This document shows positions 7,194 to 14,431 of a DNA stretch of 17,377 nucleotides, piece after piece; position 1 is the stretch's first letter; each line of letters starts with the position of its first letter. The position numbers and the translations under genes were made by a program. The stretch comes from Sedimentisphaerales bacterium (GTDB lineage Bacteria > Planctomycetota > Phycisphaerae > Sedimentisphaerales > SG8-4), in NCBI GenBank assembly GCA_016928975.1, contig JAFGJR010000204.1, positions 1 to 17,377 of the forward strand. The letters run 5' to 3'. The notes below the pieces were generated by a model, which made no database searches, was not told the origin of the DNA, and worked only from the letters and a program-made list of their open reading frames with translations.

Positions 7194-8552
7194 ATGGCGA
7201 ACATCAACGCAAAAGACATCTTCAAAAAGCTCAGCTTCTTCAAGAACAACCTCTCGCTGCTGGTGCCTATCCTCATTGCCGTGGTCGCGCTGCTGCTGTT
7301 CATCCCGACGCGGATCTTCGGCAACCGGTTGCGCAAGACGATCGAGCAGCAGAGCGTACAGACCGGGCGGACCATCGCCGCTCTGGGCGACCAGCTTGAG
7401 GAGGCGGCTCGAGCCAAGCGGATGGAGCCGTACATCAACGCTTACGCTCGCGATGCCAACCAGATCGAGAACCTGATCAAGCAGGCCACGCTCCGCGAGC
7501 TGCTCAGCTACCGGCTCTTCCCCGACACGAACGAGAGGACGACCCTGCTGTACGAGGAGTTCGGCCGCCAGTACCACAGCGGCGTGGACGCCATGCTCCA
7601 GAGCGTCAGAGCCGGCGTGCCGCCGACCGATGCGGAGATCATGGCCGCGTTACAGAAGGCGCCGCAGGCGATGGGACCCTACGGCGGGGTCTATGGTGGC
7701 TATGGCCAGGGGCCTGCCCGTCCGACGTCGCCGATGATGCCGAGGTCATCACCATATGGGCGCGGCGTGGGCATGTCCGCCATGATGGCGATGACCGACA
7801 CGCAACGGAAGATTTTCGATACTATTTGCAGGGAAAAGGCACAGGTGATAGGCTTGTATGCCAGCCCCATCGATGTGGCCGGCTACCTGTACTGGAACGA
7901 CTGGGTCTTCGAGAACCGCGACGCCGCCTATAAGGACTGCTGGTATTGGCAAATGGGCTACTGGATGATCGAAGACGTGTTCACGACGGTTCGCGAGATG
8001 AACAAGGGCTCGACGAGCACACTGGATGCTCCGGTCAAGCGGGTGATGAACGTGAGTTTTGTCCTGGGGCGCACGACGGGCCGGTCGATCCGGCGGCGGG
8101 GACGCACCATGCGGACGAAGAAGGAGGGAGAGAACCCCGCCTACGTCACCAGCGCGAAGGATGCCATGACGACCCCGTGCACCGAACGATACTCCAACGA
8201 GACTCTTGATGTCATGCAGTTCGATGTTCGCGTGATCGTCGACGCCAAGGACACGCTGGCCTTCATGAAGCAGTTGTGCACCGCCAAGCCGCACAAGTTC
8301 AGCGGCTGGAAGGGCAACGAGCCCCCTCGAACGTATTTGCACAACCAGATCACGATCCTGGAAAGCGGCATGGCCCCGGTTGATCCGGAGGCCATCGAGC
8401 ACACAGCGTACAAGTACGGCAACTCCCAGGTCACAGAGTTGGACCTGATCTGTGAGTACATTTTCAGCAAGGCGGCGTACGAGAGCATCAAGCCACAACA
8501 GGTGAAGGATGATATCACCGCCGCAATCGAAAGTGGCACCAAGAAGAGGTAG
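7194..8552 (+). CDS. Single-pass membrane protein in the PilO position
   Basis: The 452-residue protein begins 12 bases after the pilM-like stop, with AGG-rich sequence just ahead of the ATG. A short basic cytoplasmic tail (1-19) is followed by one membrane helix (about 20-38) and then a helical, charged segment (40-100), the topology of PilO and GspM. Canonical PilO is only about 200 residues, so most of the remaining part is extra. Residues about 158-201 form a Gly/Tyr/Met-rich stretch (PYGGVYGGYGQGP, then Met-rich). The C-terminal half (about 205-452) is mixed alpha/beta with several Trp and Tyr residues and no named domain that I recognise. From position and topology I infer a role in the inner-membrane alignment complex of a type IV pilus or type II secretion-like machine. 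Sequence alone does not prove PilO homology. Confidence 0.7.
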   Translation: MANINAKDIFKKLSFFKNNLSLLVPILIAVVALLLFIPTRIFGNRLRKTIEQQSVQTGRTIAALGDQLEEAARAKRMEPYINAYARDANQIENLIKQATLRELLSYRLFPDTNERTTLLYEEFGRQYHSGVDAMLQSVRAGVPPTDAEIMAALQKAPQAMGPYGGVYGGYGQGPARPTSPMMPRSSPYGRGVGMSAMMAMTDTQRKIFDTICREKAQVIGLYASPIDVAGYLYWNDWVFENRDAAYKDCWYWQMGYWMIEDVFTTVREMNKGSTSTLDAPVKRVMNVSFVLGRTTGRSIRRRGRTMRTKKEGENPAYVTSAKDAMTTPCTERYSNETLDVMQFDVRVIVDAKDTLAFMKQLCTAKPHKFSGWKGNEPPRTYLHNQITILESGMAPVDPEAIEHTAYKYGNSQVTELDLICEYIFSKAAYESIKPQQVKDDITAAIESGTKKR

Positions 8553-8593
8553 GATCATCATACGGATTGACCCCTTGTAGGGCGGGATGAGCT

Positions 8594-10804
8594 ATGCAGG
8601 ACCTGATCAAGAAAGTCGGACGTTTCATCGAGGGTCACATCGAAAAGATCGTGCTGGTCGTAGTGGGCCTGGCGTGCGTGGTGGTGTTCTTCAAGTGGGT
8701 GATCCTCAGCCCCACCGCTGTGAAACTCGACCGCAAGACGCTTAGCGCCGGTCGGATCGACAAAGAAATCCTGGAGCGGGCCAAAGAGCTGGAGCGCAGC
8801 CTCAACAGCACCAGTGACAACCGGAAGGCCCCGCCGTACAGATCCGTGCTCACCGGCCCTATCGACGCGAACAATCCCGTCATTGCCGGCCTCTTCGACA
8901 GGGCTTTGCCGCAGGGATTCATGGGCTTGTTTCGCTCGCCCCTGAGCTATATCACGCAAGGCGCGCCGATCATGCCCCCCGGGCGCACCCTGGCGTCCAG
9001 CTTTCGCCGGTTCAAGCTGCCTCCGCGGATCGGGAACGTCGCGGAGGTGGCGGCCAATCACATCCGGGCCGCCGCCTGGATCCCCCTGGAGGAGCTGACC
9101 CCGGAGAAAGGGTACGACAAGGTCGGGATCGACGTGAACGATGTCGATCTCGTCACCGTCGAGGCGAAGTTCGACACCGTTCAGTTGTACAGGCAATTCC
9201 GCGCCCATTTCGCCGGCGAGGAGGTGGCCCGGGCGGACTGGCGCGACCCGTGCCTGGCGGAGCCGGTCTTTGCGGCTGTGCAATTGCAGCGGCGTGAGCT
9301 GCTGAGCAACGGCGCCTGGGAGGAATGGAAGGAAGTGCCGCGCAGCCAGGTGGAGCCGTACCGGGAGCTCTTCAAAGTCATTGAGCGGGTCGAGGATCTG
9401 CCTCCCGGCGGTCTCGAGATCCGGATGATGCAATTCAAGCCCGAGATGGTCCGGATGGACCTGTTGCAGCCACAGGCTTACGAGATTGCCTCCGCCGAAG
9501 AGGAGTGGTTCCCGCCGAGCTTCTACGGCAAGTACAAGATCCTGCAGAAGAAGGTGGAAATGGAGGAGAAGCGAGACGAGAGACAGAAGGATCGCAACAC
9601 GACGCAGACCCGCGACGACGGTCGGTATCGCAGCAACACACCGGGCGGCGGCCAGGCGGCCGGCGCCGGCGGTCGGTATCGCCCCGGCACGGGGGGCGCA
9701 GGCGGTGACTCCATGTACGGAGGCCGTCGCCGCGGTGGGACATCCCAGCAGGACAACATGTACGGCCCCGGCTATGCTGGCGACCCCAGCGCGCGCAGGA
9801 GAGGCGCCTCGAAAGGGCGGACGCGAGGTATGCCCGATGAGGCGGGTCTCTACGGCGATATGATGTACGGGCCGGGCATGGAGATGACTGCAAAGGCCTC
9901 TCTCAACCAGGTGTACTTGGAGTTCGGCGATACGCTGATCAAGTACCAGATGAAGCTGGACGAGTTGGAGGAGCCCCTGTTGTTCTGGGCGTTCGATGAC
10001 ACGGTGCAGCCGGGCTCTACCTACGAATATCGCATTCGCCTGGGGGTCTTCAATCCGGTGGCCGGAACCAACCAGATTGCCGAGCAGGACCTGAGCAAGA
10101 AGGACCAGGTGATCCTCTGGAGCGAATTCTCGGATGTCACCAAGCCGGTGGAGATCCAGGACCGGATGTACTTCTTTGCCAAAGACGTGCAGGAGGCGAA
10201 GAAGAGCGCCACGGTCGAGATTGCCCGCTACACTCTGGGCTACTGGCGCAGCGAGGACTTCGAGGTCAAGCCGGGCGAGGCGATCGGCAAGGGGATGAAG
10301 CCCAAGGTCGAAGAGAAGAAGCGTCTGCCCGGAATGGTGGGCGGACGGATCACCGATCCGATGTATGCGGCCTACAATACGCCCTATGGGCAGGGCGGAA
10401 TCCCGGGACCGGGTGCCGCCCCTGGCGCCGGCGCGGACAAGGCAGCAATGCCTGACTGGGTCGATTATCGCACGGGCAAGGTCCTCCTCGATCTGGTTCA
10501 GGTCAGCGACTGGGGCGAGGCCCCGAATCTGCGGCCCCGCATGTACCATGAGATGCTGTACACCGGCGACGGTCATGCCATCGAGCACATGCCCGTCAGC
10601 ACGACGAACTGGCCCAAGGACCTGGTAGCGGCCTATCAATACGTCAAGACGGAAATGCGCCGGGAGCCACAACCCTTCCGCGCCTTCAAGAAAGGCGGCA
10701 TGCGCAGTCGCATCCAGCCCATGATGGGCGGATACGAGGGCATGGGAGGCATGTATGACGAGATGATGTTCATGCAGCCCCCTGGCGGTGGCGCATATCG
10801 CTAA
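8594..10804 (+). CDS. Large single-pass membrane protein, third gene of pilus-like operon
   Basis: The 736-residue protein starts at ATG 8594, 41 bases after the previous gene, behind a purine-rich GGGCGGGATGAG leader. A short cytoplasmic amphipathic tail and one membrane helix (about 18-38) anchor a long exported part. Residues about 335-432 are a Gly/Arg/Tyr/Met-rich low-complexity region with repeated MYG and GPG motifs. A beta-rich region follows (about 455-560), containing 'FDDTVQPGSTYEYRIRLGVFNP', which resembles an Ig- or fibronectin-like strand pattern. A second Gly/Met-rich tail occupies about 698-736. It sits where pilP or pilQ-linked genes lie in type IV pilus operons, but it has no lipobox and is far larger than PilP. 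I infer that it is a periplasmic scaffold of the same machine. The family is not recognised. Confidence 0.68.
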   Translation: MQDLIKKVGRFIEGHIEKIVLVVVGLACVVVFFKWVILSPTAVKLDRKTLSAGRIDKEILERAKELERSLNSTSDNRKAPPYRSVLTGPIDANNPVIAGLFDRALPQGFMGLFRSPLSYITQGAPIMPPGRTLASSFRRFKLPPRIGNVAEVAANHIRAAAWIPLEELTPEKGYDKVGIDVNDVDLVTVEAKFDTVQLYRQFRAHFAGEEVARADWRDPCLAEPVFAAVQLQRRELLSNGAWEEWKEVPRSQVEPYRELFKVIERVEDLPPGGLEIRMMQFKPEMVRMDLLQPQAYEIASAEEEWFPPSFYGKYKILQKKVEMEEKRDERQKDRNTTQTRDDGRYRSNTPGGGQAAGAGGRYRPGTGGAGGDSMYGGRRRGGTSQQDNMYGPGYAGDPSARRRGASKGRTRGMPDEAGLYGDMMYGPGMEMTAKASLNQVYLEFGDTLIKYQMKLDELEEPLLFWAFDDTVQPGSTYEYRIRLGVFNPVAGTNQIAEQDLSKKDQVILWSEFSDVTKPVEIQDRMYFFAKDVQEAKKSATVEIARYTLGYWRSEDFEVKPGEAIGKGMKPKVEEKKRLPGMVGGRITDPMYAAYNTPYGQGGIPGPGAAPGAGADKAAMPDWVDYRTGKVLLDLVQVSDWGEAPNLRPRMYHEMLYTGDGHAIEHMPVSTTNWPKDLVAAYQYVKTEMRREPQPFRAFKKGGMRSRIQPMMGGYEGMGGMYDEMMFMQPPGGGAYR

Positions 10805-10868
10805 TCGGCGCCTGAAAGCCTCCAACGCAGTCACGGTGTGACACCCGCCAGCATCGCATTCCCACACA

Positions 10869-10943
10869 TGCCGGAATCCGGCCGGATACCATACACATGT
10901 CTGCGCCTGCGCAGACGTGTGGTGTTTGTGAAAATTTCCGGCA
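10869..10943. terminator. Nested inverted repeats after the pilus operon
   Basis: The inner pair is 10894-10906 with 10909-10921: 13-bp arms (CACATGTCTGCGC type) with one mismatch that is a G-U wobble in RNA. The outer pair is TGCCGGAA (10869-10876) with TTCCGGCA (10936-10943), perfect over 8 bp. A 12-bp perfect palindrome ATCCGGCCGGAT lies at 10876-10887. A T-rich TGTTTGTG follows the inner stem, so it may terminate the pilus transcript. It could equally be a regulatory dyad for the next gene. The rest of the spacer 10805-11067 holds only a small GTCAC/GTGAC hairpin (10830-10842) and the promoter listed separately. Confidence 0.45.
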
Positions 10944-10996
10944 CAGTACCCTGAACCTTGCACAGACACGATGTGTGCCTCGCCCGGGAGAATCCC

Positions 10997-11025
10997 TGGA
11001 AAGCCCTGTCGAGCGGCGGTATGAT
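10997..11025 (+). promoter_or_regulatory. Possible promoter of the secreted hydrolase-like gene
   Basis: TGGAAA (10997-11002, 4/6) and TATGAT (11020-11025, 5/6) are separated by 17 bases, about 42 bases before the ATG at 11068. Similarity to consensus is moderate only. Confidence 0.35.
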
Positions 11026-11067
11026 GATGGGCGAGAATCGGTCTGGTGTTTCTCCGGGAGGTGCCGA

Positions 11068-12249
11068 ATGATCTCGAAGCGGCTCATAGCGATTGTTGGG
11101 ATTCTTGTCGCGACCCCCTGTGCCGGCGTGCAGGCGGGGGACTTCTACGCGAAGTGGAGTCACGGCCCGAGCGCGGACGAGAGCTTCTTTCCCATCGGCG
11201 TGTGGTTGCAGGACCCGGGCAAGGCGACGCGATATCGCGAGGCGGGCATCAATGTCTACATGGGACTATGGCGAGGCCCTACGCAAGAGCAGTTGCAGAA
11301 GCTGGCACAGGCGGGGATGAGCGTCATTTGCAGCCAGAACGAGGTGGGTCTGGCGCACAAGGACGATCCGACGATCGTGGGCTGGATGCACGGGGACGAG
11401 CCGGATAACGCGCAGTCGCTTGGGCAGGGCAAAGGCTACGGCCCGCCGATTCCTCCGGAAAAGATCGTGGCGGACTACGAGCGGATCCGGGCGGCCGACC
11501 CCAACCGGCCGGTGCTGCTGAACTTGGGCCAGGGTGTGGCGTGGGACGGTTGGTACGGCCGGGGCGTTCGCACGAATCACCCGGAGGACTACCTGGAGTA
11601 CGTGAAGGGTTGTGACATTGCATCGTTCGACATCTACCCCGTGACGCACGACAAGCCCGCCGTGGCGGGAAAGCTCTGGTTCGTGGCGCAGGGCGTCGAG
11701 CGGCTTCGACAGTGGGCGGGGGACCAGCGGCGGGTCTGGAACTGCATCGAGTGCACGCGGATCAGCAATCCGACGCAGAAGCCCACGCCGCACCAGGTGC
11801 GCTGCGAGGTCTGGATGTCGCTCATTCACGGCAGTATGGGCCTGATCTACTTCGTCCACGAGTGGCAGCCCAAGTTCAACGAGTCGGCCCTCCTCAGCGA
11901 CCCGAACATGCTCGCCGAAGTCACCCGGACCAACCTCCAGATCCACGAGTTGGCGCCGGTCTTGAACAGTCCCACTGTGCCTGATGCCGCCACCGTCGCA
12001 ACACAGAACGCCGAGATGCCTGTGGCGATCATGGTCAAGCAGTACGAGGGTGCGACGTACCTCTTCGCCGTCATCATGCGCGACGGCCAGACGCGGGCCC
12101 AGTTCACCATCCCCAGCCTTCAAGGCGAGCTGCCGGTCGAAGTGCTCGGCGAGCCCCGGAGCCTGAAATCCAAGAATGGAGTCTTCGACGACAGTTTCGA
12201 CACCTGGGACGTTCACCTGTACAAGATCGCCCCCAGAAAACCTCGCTGA
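11068..12249 (+). CDS. Secreted glycoside-hydrolase-like TIM-barrel protein
   Basis: The start is ATG 11068: GGGAGG (11056-11061) is 6 bases upstream, and the first 23 residues form a signal peptide (basic MISKR, hydrophobic core, cleavage after VQA). The longer frame from 10897 would bury this signal. The mature part (to 393) reads like a (beta/alpha)8 glycosidase: FFPIGVWLQDP (40-50), 'REAGINVYMGLW', 'DPTIVGWMHGDEPDN' with E111 a plausible acid/base, 'RPVLLNLGQG', 'DIASFDIYPV' and 'VWNCIECT' with E228 a plausible nucleophile. 'WMSLIHGSMGLIYFVHEWQP' resembles late barrel strands. A C-terminal beta part (about 315-393) resembles the small beta-domain that follows such barrels. The exact family and substrate are not determined. 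It acts outside the cytoplasm. Its 3' end converges with the next minus-strand gene across a REP-type repeat. Confidence 0.75.
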   Translation: MISKRLIAIVGILVATPCAGVQAGDFYAKWSHGPSADESFFPIGVWLQDPGKATRYREAGINVYMGLWRGPTQEQLQKLAQAGMSVICSQNEVGLAHKDDPTIVGWMHGDEPDNAQSLGQGKGYGPPIPPEKIVADYERIRAADPNRPVLLNLGQGVAWDGWYGRGVRTNHPEDYLEYVKGCDIASFDIYPVTHDKPAVAGKLWFVAQGVERLRQWAGDQRRVWNCIECTRISNPTQKPTPHQVRCEVWMSLIHGSMGLIYFVHEWQPKFNESALLSDPNMLAEVTRTNLQIHELAPVLNSPTVPDAATVATQNAEMPVAIMVKQYEGATYLFAVIMRDGQTRAQFTIPSLQGELPVEVLGEPRSLKSKNGVFDDSFDTWDVHLYKIAPRKPR

Positions 12250-12270
12250 TCCAGCGGCAAACCGCCGTCT

Positions 12271-12441
12271 TATTGATGATTGAATGGTCAGATGCAGGCA
12301 GTAATGTCACCCCCGCGCAGGCGGGGGTCCAGAGCTTGCCCTCGCGAAAGCGGGGGAAAACCCAGGACAATACTGGATTCCCGCCTTCGCGGGAATGACA
12401 GGGTCGGTTCTGTAGTTCAGTTGGTCATTCAACCATCAATA
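12271..12441. repeat. BIME-like cluster of REP palindromes, copy 1
   Basis: Two REP-type palindromes in inverted orientation are present. One has stem ACCCCCGC/GCGGGGGT (12309-12328). The other has stem ATTCCCGC/GCGGGAAT (12377-12396). Both share GTCA before the stem and TCCAG after it, each read in its own orientation. A third, weaker hairpin lies between (12339-12356). The cluster is bounded by a 16-bp inverted repeat of TATTGATGRTTGAATG type, 15/16 matching (12271-12286 and 12426-12441). It sits between convergent genes, and the right boundary repeat contains the stop codon of the minus-strand gene. It may also serve as a bidirectional terminator. Confidence 0.75.
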
Positions 12442-13728
12442 GGGGCTCCCTCGCATGAGCATGATATCGTCAATGTAGATGTGTCCGGCACCACCGGGCT
12501 GGGGCTTTTGCCGGTCGCCCGTGCCGATGTACATCCGCTGGATCGCGGTGATGTCCACCCGGTTGCGTATGAACGCCATCAGCGGAATCTGCCACTGCCG
12601 CCATTCGGTCACGCGCAGCGCATTCGGGTCCGGATGGTTGACCACGCCGATCTCGCGCCAGGAGTCCTCCAGTGCGACGTAGAACGCCTCGGGACTATTG
12701 TTCGGCTCGCCCCGAAACCACAGACTCAGTGTCGTCATCCCGAAATGACTCCAGTCTTGAGGCGTTGCCCACTGATGATACGTCTCAGAGCAACCTGGGA
12801 AGCACCGGGACACGACATTGTTGTAGTCCATGGGCATGGATTGTTTGCCTCCGTGAACGACTTGCTGTTCGACGTACGGTGGCTCAAGATGTCCCACGGT
12901 TGCGCCGGCGCAATTGAGAAGACAGCCAGGTATGGGTTCCGGTGTTTCCCAGCGGTCGATCCAGGCTTCGAATATCCGGTGGCCCCACTCGTCCGTGTAG
13001 GACTCGAAGTCGTCGATGACCATGAAGTCGGGCTCGATGGGCTCGGGCAGCGGAGCACATCGCAGGAGGCGGATGTCGTCGATGTACACGGTGCCGGCGC
13101 CGCCGGGCTGGGGCTTCTCCCGGTCGCCGATGCCGATGTACAACTGCTTGACGGCAGTCACATCGACCGGGCCGAAAGCGAACGTCGTCAGGCGGATTTG
13201 CCACTGGCGCCATTCGGTGGCCAACAAAGCGTTCGGGTCTGAATGTTTGACCACTCCGGTCCAGCCTTCGCTGTCCTCCAGAGCCACATAGAATGGCTCG
13301 GCACTGTTGTTCGCCTCACCCCGAAACCACAGGCTCAGTGTGTTCATCCCTCGGACAGTCCAGTCCTGCGGACCATCCCAGTAGTAGCATCGCTGTGCTT
13401 CTGAGTAGTAGGGGGGCCAGACGTTGTTGTACTCCACCGGCATGGACTGTCTGCCGCGGTGAATGATGTCTTGCTCTGCATATGGCGGCTCAAGGTGTCC
13501 TACAGTCGCCCCATTTCCATAACTCAGACAGCCGGGCACGGGCTCCGGTGTTTCCCAGCCGTCGATCCAGGTCTGAAAGATGCGGTGACCCCACTCATCG
13601 GTGTAGGACTCGAAGTCGTCGATCACGATGCAATTCGCGTCGGGCGGCGTGGGGGTGTCGGCGAGTGCCGAGAGTGCAAGTGTCTGGATCAGCAACTCCA
13701 TCGTCGCCAGGCAGATCAATCCGCTCAT
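12436..13728 (-). CDS. Secreted protein with two tandem IDDFESYTDE beta-sandwich-like domains
   Basis: The start is ATG 13728, with AAGGAGG (13741-13735) 6 bases upstream; the in-frame codon at 13752 lies before this site. The 430-residue product has a signal peptide (1-23, cleavage after ALA). Two homologous domains follow, about 35-221 and 237-423, with a 202-residue period. Each opens with VIDDFESYTDEWGHRIF and contains VGHLEPPY, a 'QSMP.(E/D)YNN' motif, 'TLSLWFRGE.NNS', 'FYVALEDS', 'TEWRQWQI', 'YIG.GDR.KPQPGGAG' and YIDDI. This pattern recurs in planctomycete extracellular proteins and resembles a carbohydrate-binding or LamG-like beta-sandwich. No catalytic domain, dockerin or cell-wall anchor is seen. 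I infer extracellular binding of polysaccharide. The stop codon lies inside a repeat boundary shared with 12271-12286. Confidence 0.75.
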   Translation of the reverse strand: MSGLICLATMELLIQTLALSALADTPTPPDANCIVIDDFESYTDEWGHRIFQTWIDGWETPEPVPGCLSYGNGATVGHLEPPYAEQDIIHRGRQSMPVEYNNVWPPYYSEAQRCYYWDGPQDWTVRGMNTLSLWFRGEANNSAEPFYVALEDSEGWTGVVKHSDPNALLATEWRQWQIRLTTFAFGPVDVTAVKQLYIGIGDREKPQPGGAGTVYIDDIRLLRCAPLPEPIEPDFMVIDDFESYTDEWGHRIFEAWIDRWETPEPIPGCLLNCAGATVGHLEPPYVEQQVVHGGKQSMPMDYNNVVSRCFPGCSETYHQWATPQDWSHFGMTTLSLWFRGEPNNSPEAFYVALEDSWREIGVVNHPDPNALRVTEWRQWQIPLMAFIRNRVDITAIQRMYIGTGDRQKPQPGGAGHIYIDDIMLMRGSPY

Positions 13729-13745
13729 CTCAGTCCTCCTTATCT

Positions 13746-13759
13746 CGGGCAATGGCCCG
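13746..13759 (-). promoter_or_regulatory. Small hairpin before the ribosome site
   Basis: CGGGC and GCCCG (5-bp stem, 4-base loop) lie in the leader 4 bases upstream of the AAGGAGG site at 13741-13735. It could influence translation or mRNA stability. The stem is short, so this is tentative. Confidence 0.3.
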
Positions 13760-13784
13760 GCTCTTTCCTTCTCATCCGGGAGAC

Positions 13785-13814
13785 ATTATAGGCAGGCGGA
13801 GGCAGGAATGTCAA
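13785..13814 (-). promoter_or_regulatory. Consensus sigma70-type promoter
   Basis: On the minus strand TTGACA (13814-13809) and TATAAT (13790-13785) are both perfect, separated by 18 bases. The start would fall near 13778, giving a leader of about 50 bases to ATG 13728. This is the closest match to consensus in the window and suggests that the duplicated secreted protein can be highly expressed. Confidence 0.75.
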
Positions 13815-13903
13815 CCCGATGTTGGCCTCGGAGCGGTGTGGTCTGGTAGAATGGGGCCATCGTGGGGGAGCATGTACTGGGTCCACTGTAAAGGGGGACA
13901 ACG

Positions 13904-14398
13904 ATGCGAATCGGGATCATCTCAGACACACATGACAACCGGCGCAATGTCGCACGAGCGATAGAGATCTTCCGCCATCACGGCGTACAGTGCATTCTTC
14001 ACGCGGGAGACATCGTGGCGCCGTTTACAGCGCTGGCGTTTGGCGAGCTGCGCAGTGCGAAATTCATCGCGGTCTTCGGGAACAACGACGGCGAGAAGCT
14101 CTTTCTGAAGCGCACGGTGGAAGGCTTCGGCGGCGAGATTCACGAGCACTGTTACAAGGGCGAGCTGGAGGGTCGGAGAATCTGCATGATGCACAAAGAC
14201 CACTTCGCCGAGGAAACGATCCGCAGCCAGATGTACGACTTGGTCATCTACGGCCACACACATCACCCCGACATCCGCCAGGAGGGCAAGACGCTCGTCA
14301 TCAATCCCGGCGAAGCGACGGATTGGATCACCGGCTCCGGCCACTGCGTGGTCCTTGATCTCAAAGACATGAGCCACAGCGTCGAGCCGCTGGGATGA
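13904..14398 (+). CDS. Metallophosphoesterase, YfcE/MJ0936 type
   Basis: The 164-residue protein is a compact calcineurin-like phosphoesterase of the YfcE/MJ0936 family, cytoplasmic and two-metal dependent. Metal-binding motifs are in order: SDTHDN (D8, H10), AGDI (D36), FGNND (N60), MMH (H97) and YGHTHHP (H118, H120). The family acts on phosphodiesters; the natural substrate is usually unknown, so none is assigned here. The family's usual small-residue motif after 'INPG' is replaced by 'EATDW' and a GSGH stretch. A purine-rich AAAGGGGGA lies about 6 bases before the ATG. The length is normal for the family. The gene stands alone between a divergent secreted-protein gene and convergent rpe. 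Confidence 0.88.
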   Translation: MRIGIISDTHDNRRNVARAIEIFRHHGVQCILHAGDIVAPFTALAFGELRSAKFIAVFGNNDGEKLFLKRTVEGFGGEIHEHCYKGELEGRRICMMHKDHFAEETIRSQMYDLVIYGHTHHPDIRQEGKTLVINPGEATDWITGSGHCVVLDLKDMSHSVEPLG

Positions 14399-14402
14399 GT
14401 CA

Positions 14403-14430
14403 ATTGCGGATTTCGGATTGCAGATTGCAG
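14403..14430. repeat. Heptamer tandem repeat, 4 units
   Basis: Four exact 7-bp units of type ATTKCRG (two identical ATTGCAG units preceded by ATTGCGG and ATTTCGG) fill the spacer between the phosphoesterase stop and the rpe stop codon at 14434-14432. The pattern recalls the heptameric short tandem repeats known from cyanobacteria. No stem is formed. Confidence 0.65.
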
Positions 14431-14431
14431 A

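Noticed and set aside
4905..7577. An 890-codon open frame on the minus strand opposite the pilM-like gene
   Set aside because: It has no recognisable domain, is Leu/Arg/His-rich as expected for a shadow frame of a GC-rich gene, and lies wholly opposite well-supported genes with good starts.
8558..10969. An 803-codon open frame on the minus strand opposite the third pilus-operon gene
   Set aside because: The composition is typical of an antisense shadow and the plus-strand gene has a membrane anchor and ordered domains. No ribosome site supports the minus frame.
10897..11067. An N-terminal extension of the secreted hydrolase-like protein
   Set aside because: It would place 57 unrelated residues before a good signal peptide, and the ribosome site GGGAGG is positioned for ATG 11068.
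12309..12396. Plain bidirectional terminator only
   Set aside because: The same palindrome pair with conserved flanks recurs at 15163-15233 inside an operon, so it is a repeat family first. Termination could be a secondary effect.
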